Program-made: the position numbers and the translations under genes
Shown: in pieces, positions 15,082 through 18,013 of the stretch
Layout: each line of letters starts with the position of its first letter
Position numbering within the stretch: position 1 is the stretch's first letter
DNA from: an uncultured Oscillospiraceae bacterium
GTDB lineage: Bacteria > Bacillota > Clostridia > Oscillospirales > Ruminococcaceae
Assembly (NCBI GenBank): GCA_910578255.1
Contig: CAJTQM010000031.1
Coordinates: forward strand, 1-18,013
Direction: 5' to 3'
Length of the DNA stretch: 18,013 bases
The notes under the pieces: generated by a model
What the model was told of the DNA's origin: nothing
Seen by the model: the letters and a program-made list of their open reading frames with translations, nothing else
The model's database searches: none

Positions 15082-15120
15082 AAAAAGGCCGGGTGGCTTT
15101 AGGGACCGCCCGGCCTTTTT
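15082..15120 (-). terminator. Strong bidirectional intrinsic terminator
   Basis: Bases 15082-15096 and 15106-15120 form a 15-bp stem (one G-U pair) with five A at one end, five T at the other and a 9-nt loop. It lies 29 nt past the stop of the aspartoacylase-family gene and ends that transcript. Confidence 0.92.
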
Positions 15121-15149
15121 CCTTTTCGCGCACCGAAAGGCACGGACCG

Positions 15150-16103
15150 TCAGTCCAGCTTTCCAAACGCCACCAGCGCCTTGTTTTTCAGGATGGACAA
15201 GGAGGAGGTCTGGTAGAGTACCACGCCGTCAAACTCCGCGTAATAACGGGAGAGGACCTGATCCCAATGATCGCGGATCTCCCCCAGCAGCTGGCCTTTT
15301 TTGACCTTCTCCCCCGGCTGGAAACAGGGGTACCAGCAGCCGGTGTCGTCGGACTCATAGTACTTGGCCACGGCGATTTCCACCGGTTTTTGGGCCGGCG
15401 CCACCTCCCCGCGGAAGATGCCCAGGGTTTTTAACACCGCCAGAACGTCCCGCTTGTCGGCGTCGGTTTCCTCCTGGCACCAATAGCCGTTTCCGCCCCG
15501 TTCCAAAAGCAACGAGGGCAGGCCCCGCAGCACCGCCGAACTGTATTCCCCATTGGTGGCGGTGGAACGGACAATATAGCTGACGCCGCAGGAAAGGGCC
15601 ATCTGCCGGGACGCTTCCTCAATTTCCGGCCCGCCCATCACCGAAAAGAAAATCAGCGGCTCCATCTTCTCGTCCACCCCGCCGGAATGCAGGTCGATGT
15701 TGTAATCGCAGACGCTGTGAAAATCCCGGGTGATGGCGTAAGCCAGCCGGTCCCCCTCGGTTCCGTTGGGGTCGCCGGGAAACAGCCGGTTGAGATTTTT
15801 TCCGTCCGCCGGCACGCCGGAGCCTTTTTTGGCCAGAAAGCCGCTGTAATTGGTCATGGGCAGGATGACAACGCCGCCGTCCAGCTGCTCCGGCTTCAGC
15901 CGCTCGGACAGCTGGATGGCCGCCGCGATGCCCGGGTATTCGTCCGGGTGCACCCCGGCGGTCAAAAGCAGCACCTTGCCCTCGCCGGTGCCGTTAATCA
16001 GGGTCACCGGGATGGTCAGGTCGGTCCCCTCCACCTGATAAAAGCCCTGGACCTTTTCCCCTGCCGCGGCGGACAGCCCGCCGATTTTTAAAACCTTTTT
16101 CAT
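15150..16103 (-). CDS. Succinylglutamate desuccinylase/aspartoacylase family zinc hydrolase
   Basis: The 317-residue protein belongs to the AstE/AspA branch of the M14 metallo-carboxypeptidase fold. The zinc ligands are H52 and E55 in GVHPDEYPG and H139 in NIDLHSGG. DGKNLNRLFPG (100-110) supplies the substrate-carboxylate arginine region, and E200 in LLLERGGNG is the expected catalytic glutamate. The C-terminal 80 or so residues form a beta-rich domain with a lipoyl-like hammerhead pattern (PCFQPGEKVKKGQLLGEI). Members hydrolyse N-acyl amino acids or related amides; no arginine succinyltransferase genes are nearby, so AstE function is unlikely and the substrate is open. AAGGAG lies 9 nt before the ATG. 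It follows pepA by 86 nt, and joint peptide or amino-acid turnover is possible. Confidence 0.9.
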   Translation of the reverse strand: MKKVLKIGGLSAAAGEKVQGFYQVEGTDLTIPVTLINGTGEGKVLLLTAGVHPDEYPGIAAAIQLSERLKPEQLDGGVVILPMTNYSGFLAKKGSGVPADGKNLNRLFPGDPNGTEGDRLAYAITRDFHSVCDYNIDLHSGGVDEKMEPLIFFSVMGGPEIEEASRQMALSCGVSYIVRSTATNGEYSSAVLRGLPSLLLERGGNGYWCQEETDADKRDVLAVLKTLGIFRGEVAPAQKPVEIAVAKYYESDDTGCWYPCFQPGEKVKKGQLLGEIRDHWDQVLSRYYAEFDGVVLYQTSSLSILKNKALVAFGKLD

Positions 16104-16151
16104 TGCTTGGTCTCCTTTCCGTCTTGGGTTAGTTTTCGCTTACCTATGTTC

Positions 16152-16189
16152 TTTTTTTCAGGGAACCGAACCCGATTCCCTGAAAAAAA
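16152..16189. repeat. 14-bp stem-loop with U-rich 5' arm between pepA and the zinc hydrolase
   Basis: Bases 16152-16165 and 16176-16189 form a perfect 14-bp inverted repeat with a 10-nt loop, directly abutting the pepA stop codon. Seven T lead the 5' arm and seven A end the 3' arm on both strands, the reverse of an intrinsic terminator. It may protect or end the pepA message by another route. Confidence 0.75.
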
Positions 16190-17608
16190 TTATTTCTCGA
16201 AGTTTTTGGCTACGTGGTACAAAAGCCGCACGCCAACGCCGGTGGCCCCAAAGGGGCAAACGTCGGTCCCGTCGGTGTAGCTGGTGCCAGCAATATCCAG
16301 ATGCAGCCACGGCAGGCCCTGGGTAAACTTCTGGATAAACATCCCGCCGCAGATGGTGCCGGCAGCACGGCCGCTGCTGTTGCGCATATCGGCGATTTTG
16401 GAATCCAGCGCCTTGCCTAGTACCTCGTCTACCGGCAGCCGCCACACCTTTTCGCAGGAAGGTTCCGCCGCCTTTTGGGTTTTTTCCCACAGCTCGTCGC
16501 TGTCGCTTACCACCGCCGTGATCTCGTGGCCCAGCGCCGTAATCGCCGCGCCGGTCAGGGTTGCCACGTCGATGATGTGGGTAGCCTTCTGCTCCTCGAT
16601 GGCAAAGGTCACCGCGTCGGCCAGAGTCACGCGGCCTTCCGCGTCGGTGTTGTTAATCTCGATGGTCTTGCCCGCCATAGAGCCGATGATATCGCCCGGA
16701 TGGTAGGCGTGGGCCGAAAGGATATTCTCACAGGCCGCCACCACCGCCGTGACGTTCACCTTCAGTTTCATTTTGGCAATGGCGCTGATCGCCCCGATCA
16801 CCGCGCCAGCGCCGCCCATATCGGTATGCATGGTCTCCATGCCGGCGGAGGGCTTTAACGAATAGCCGCCGCTGTCGTAGCAAAGACCTTTGCCCACCAG
16901 TCCCAGCCGCTTGTCGCTAGAAGGGTCGCCGCAGTAGGACATGGCGATGACCTTCGGCTCCCGGTCGCTGCCCCGGGCCACCTCTAAAAAGGCCTTCATG
17001 CCCAGGCGCTCGATTTCCGGCAGATCGTATACCCTTACGTCAAAGCCGCTGTCCGCGCCGGCCAGCAGCGCCTCGGTGGCAAGCTGCGCCGGAGTCATGA
17101 CGTTGGAGGGCTCGTTGACCAGACGGCGGGCTGTTTTCACCGTCTCGCCCAGCACGATTCCCTCTTTAACCCCCGATTCTTCCGCGCCGTAAAATACAAA
17201 GGAGATTTCCCCGGCCTTTTCGGATTTGTGCGCGTCAAAACCGTCGGCGGCCAGCAGCACCGCCTCCACCGACTTTTCCGGGAAGGCTTTGTCCACAAAA
17301 ACGCCGATCGTTTCTGGTTTGTGCTTTTTCGCTGCCTTCATGGCGCCGCCAAACGCCGATTCCACCGATTTGGCCGTCGGCTTTTCACCCAATCCGGCAA
17401 AAATACAGGTAATCAGCTTTCCATCCTGTACCAGATTTGCCGCCAGCAGTTCCCCGGCTTTGCCGCCAAAGCGCTTTTCGCACGCCGCCTTCAGCGCCTC
17501 GCCGGCAAACCGGCAGCCATCCACGGCTTTTTCGCCGATGCCCACCGCGCCGATGTACAGGTCGCACCTGCCAAAGTCCCGGCATTCTTTTTCAAAAGTA
17601 TGTTTCAT
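16190..17608 (-). CDS. pepA: Leucyl aminopeptidase (peptidase family M17)
   Basis: This cytosolic two-metal aminopeptidase removes N-terminal residues, often leucine, and works as a hexamer. From the chosen start it has 472 residues. An N-terminal macro-like domain (to about 150) precedes the catalytic domain, where VGKGLCYDSGGYSLKPS carries the active-site lysine, metal aspartate and second lysine, TDMGGAGAV a metal aspartate, and the family signature NTDAEGRV the aspartate, glutamate and arginine. The usual last residue of the signature, leucine, is valine here, a mild change. The longer frame from 17671 starts inside the predicted -35 of the promoter. The ATG at 17608 has only an imperfect ribosome binding site (AAGGGCGG). 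Some relatives act on Cys-Gly dipeptides; specificity is not readable here. Confidence 0.95.
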   Translation of the reverse strand: MKHTFEKECRDFGRCDLYIGAVGIGEKAVDGCRFAGEALKAACEKRFGGKAGELLAANLVQDGKLITCIFAGLGEKPTAKSVESAFGGAMKAAKKHKPETIGVFVDKAFPEKSVEAVLLAADGFDAHKSEKAGEISFVFYGAEESGVKEGIVLGETVKTARRLVNEPSNVMTPAQLATEALLAGADSGFDVRVYDLPEIERLGMKAFLEVARGSDREPKVIAMSYCGDPSSDKRLGLVGKGLCYDSGGYSLKPSAGMETMHTDMGGAGAVIGAISAIAKMKLKVNVTAVVAACENILSAHAYHPGDIIGSMAGKTIEINNTDAEGRVTLADAVTFAIEEQKATHIIDVATLTGAAITALGHEITAVVSDSDELWEKTQKAAEPSCEKVWRLPVDEVLGKALDSKIADMRNSSGRAAGTICGGMFIQKFTQGLPWLHLDIAGTSYTDGTDVCPFGATGVGVRLLYHVAKNFEK

Positions 17609-17642
17609 ACCACACCGCCCTTTTCGTTGATTCTTAATACGT

Positions 17643-17671
17643 ATTATAACATGTTTTTGTAAAAATGCCAT
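17643..17671 (-). promoter_or_regulatory. Predicted promoter of pepA
   Basis: On the minus strand, ATGGCA (17671-17666) and a perfect TATAAT (17648-17643) with an upstream TG (extended -10) are 17 nt apart. Transcription would start near 17636, about 28 nt before the pepA ATG. Confidence 0.7.
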
Positions 17672-17709
17672 AGCTTTTTCGTTTTCTTTCGGATTTTTTT
17701 GAAAAACAC

Positions 17710-17738
17710 TTGCATCCCGACAAAAAATATGCTATTAT
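17710..17738 (+). promoter_or_regulatory. Predicted promoter of the tRNA pair
   Basis: TTGCAT (17710-17715) and TATTAT (17733-17738) are 17 nt apart, with TGC before the -10 as an extended element. The expected start lies about 15 nt before the first tRNA. It is divergent from the pepA promoter, with 38 bp between the two -35 elements. Confidence 0.75.
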
Positions 17739-17759
17739 AAATTCCGCGATAGAGAATAT

Positions 17760-17835
17760 GGGGGCGTAACTCAGTTGGTAGAGTGTCACACTGGCAGTGT
17801 GGAAGTCGTGAGTTCGAGTCTCATCGTCTCCACCA
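17760..17835 (+). tRNA. tRNA-Ala (anticodon GGC)
   Basis: A 76-nt cloverleaf with encoded CCA. The acceptor GGGGGCG pairs with CGTCTCC and contains the G3-U70 alanine identity pair. The D stem is ACTC/GAGT. The anticodon stem is TCACA/TGTGG with loop CTGGCAG, giving anticodon GGC at 17793-17795. The T arm is GTGAG-TTCGAGT-CTCAT, with discriminator A17832. G3-U70 supports the alanine call independently of the anticodon. Confidence 0.93.
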
Positions 17836-17871
17836 AAACCTGCGGTATCGGATGGGTATTCGTGGGTTTTT
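17835..17871 (+). terminator. Possible weak terminator or processing hairpin between the tRNAs
   Basis: Bases 17835-17844 and 17861-17870 can pair over 10 bp (two G-U pairs), with a 16-nt loop, followed by T at 17871. The 5' arm includes the last base of the tRNA-Ala CCA. It could attenuate tRNA-Val expression or simply be spacer structure. Confidence 0.3.
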
Positions 17872-17892
17872 CCATTCCGGAGCATCTGTTTC

Positions 17893-17969
17893 GGAGGCGT
17901 AGCTCAGCTGGTTAGAGTGCCTGCTTCACACGCAGGAGGTCCCTGGTTCGAGCCCCGGCGTGTCCACCA
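17893..17969 (+). tRNA. tRNA-Val (anticodon CAC) with two mispairs
   Basis: A 77-nt cloverleaf with encoded CCA, 57 nt after tRNA-Ala. The D stem is GCTC/GAGT, and the anticodon stem CCTGC/GCAGG encloses loop TTCACAC, giving anticodon CAC (17927-17929) for GUG codons. The acceptor GGAGGCG against CGTGTCC leaves a G4-G69 clash, and the T stem CCTGG against CCCGG leaves a U51-C63 clash. All other pairs are good. It may be a working minor valine tRNA, a decaying copy, or carry assembly errors near the contig end. Confidence 0.85.
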
Positions 17970-18013
17970 AGCAAAATCCCTGAATCCATATGGATTCAGG
18001 GATTTTGCTTGGT
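17966..18013 (+). terminator. Perfect 48-bp palindrome at the window end, tRNA terminator
   Basis: All 48 bases are self-complementary about the point between 17989 and 17990. The core AAAATCCC...GGGATTTT has the A-rich/T-rich polarity of an intrinsic terminator after tRNA-Val. The symmetry includes the discriminator base and CCA of the tRNA and reaches the very last base, so it may continue beyond the window. Confidence 0.75.

Noticed and set aside
17609..17671. N-terminal extension of pepA
   Set aside because: Its ATG falls in the predicted -35 hexamer and the extension covers the -10; the peptide is not M17-like.
17634..17885. Open frame antisense to the first tRNA
   Set aside because: Its ETRTHDF-type peptide is the well-known spurious translation of the strand opposite a tRNA gene.
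1..18013. CRISPR array, insertion sequence, prophage or defence system
   Set aside because: No regularly spaced direct repeats, transposase, integrase, phage structural or known defence motifs were seen on either strand.

Overview
The window looks like a chromosomal contig from a GC-rich member of the Clostridia (Firmicutes), plausibly Oscillospirales or a relative. The evidence is the gene order hprK - glcK - murB - rapZ - whiA - dnaE - pfkA on the minus strand, a DnaE-type rather than PolC-type polymerase, a MetA-type acyltransferase, Shine-Dalgarno sites of the AGGAGG class, sigma-A-like promoters and intrinsic terminators. Sampled lines run near 60% GC; one methyltransferase gene samples at 37%. 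I cannot name a genus.

Layout. Bases 1-1112: promoter, metA (+) and its terminator, followed by a TTG-start lipoprotein-like gene (1138-1905, +). Bases 1964-3240: two minus-strand accessory genes, an AT-rich SAM methyltransferase and a GNAT acetyltransferase. Bases 3274-12786: the core minus-strand block. The hprK, glcK, murB, rapZ, whiA and dnaE genes lie head to tail with 16-29 nt gaps and one 49-nt overlap, read from a promoter at 12977-13005. pfkA follows with its own strong promoter and terminator. Bases 12787-13328: a 542-bp gene-free control region with two divergent promoters, several dyads and a structured leader for a GT4 glycosyltransferase (13329-14519, +). Bases 14527-17608: a GNAT gene, an aspartoacylase-family zinc hydrolase and an M17 leucyl aminopeptidase, all minus strand. 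Bases 17710-18013: a tRNA promoter, tRNA-Ala(GGC), tRNA-Val(CAC) and a perfect 48-bp palindrome that ends at the last base of the window.

How the genes fit together. The core block joins carbon sensing (HPr kinase/phosphorylase), the entry of glucose into glycolysis (ROK glucokinase), peptidoglycan precursor synthesis (MurB), a RapZ/YvcJ-type nucleotide-binding regulator, the division/chromosome factor WhiA and the replicative polymerase, with the FBP-producing enzyme PfkA next door. The yvcK gene usual between rapZ and whiA is absent, and a cre-like box sits in that junction.

Six starts were moved downstream of the longest possible reading frame (pfkA, glcK, hprK, GT4, the 14527 GNAT, pepA), because the extensions run through promoters or ribosome binding sites. 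I see no CRISPR array, transposase, phage module, defence island or clearly new multi-gene system. The most interesting parts are the 12787-13328 control region, the terminal palindrome next to a mispaired tRNA-Val, and the rearranged rapZ-whiA-dnaE junctions.
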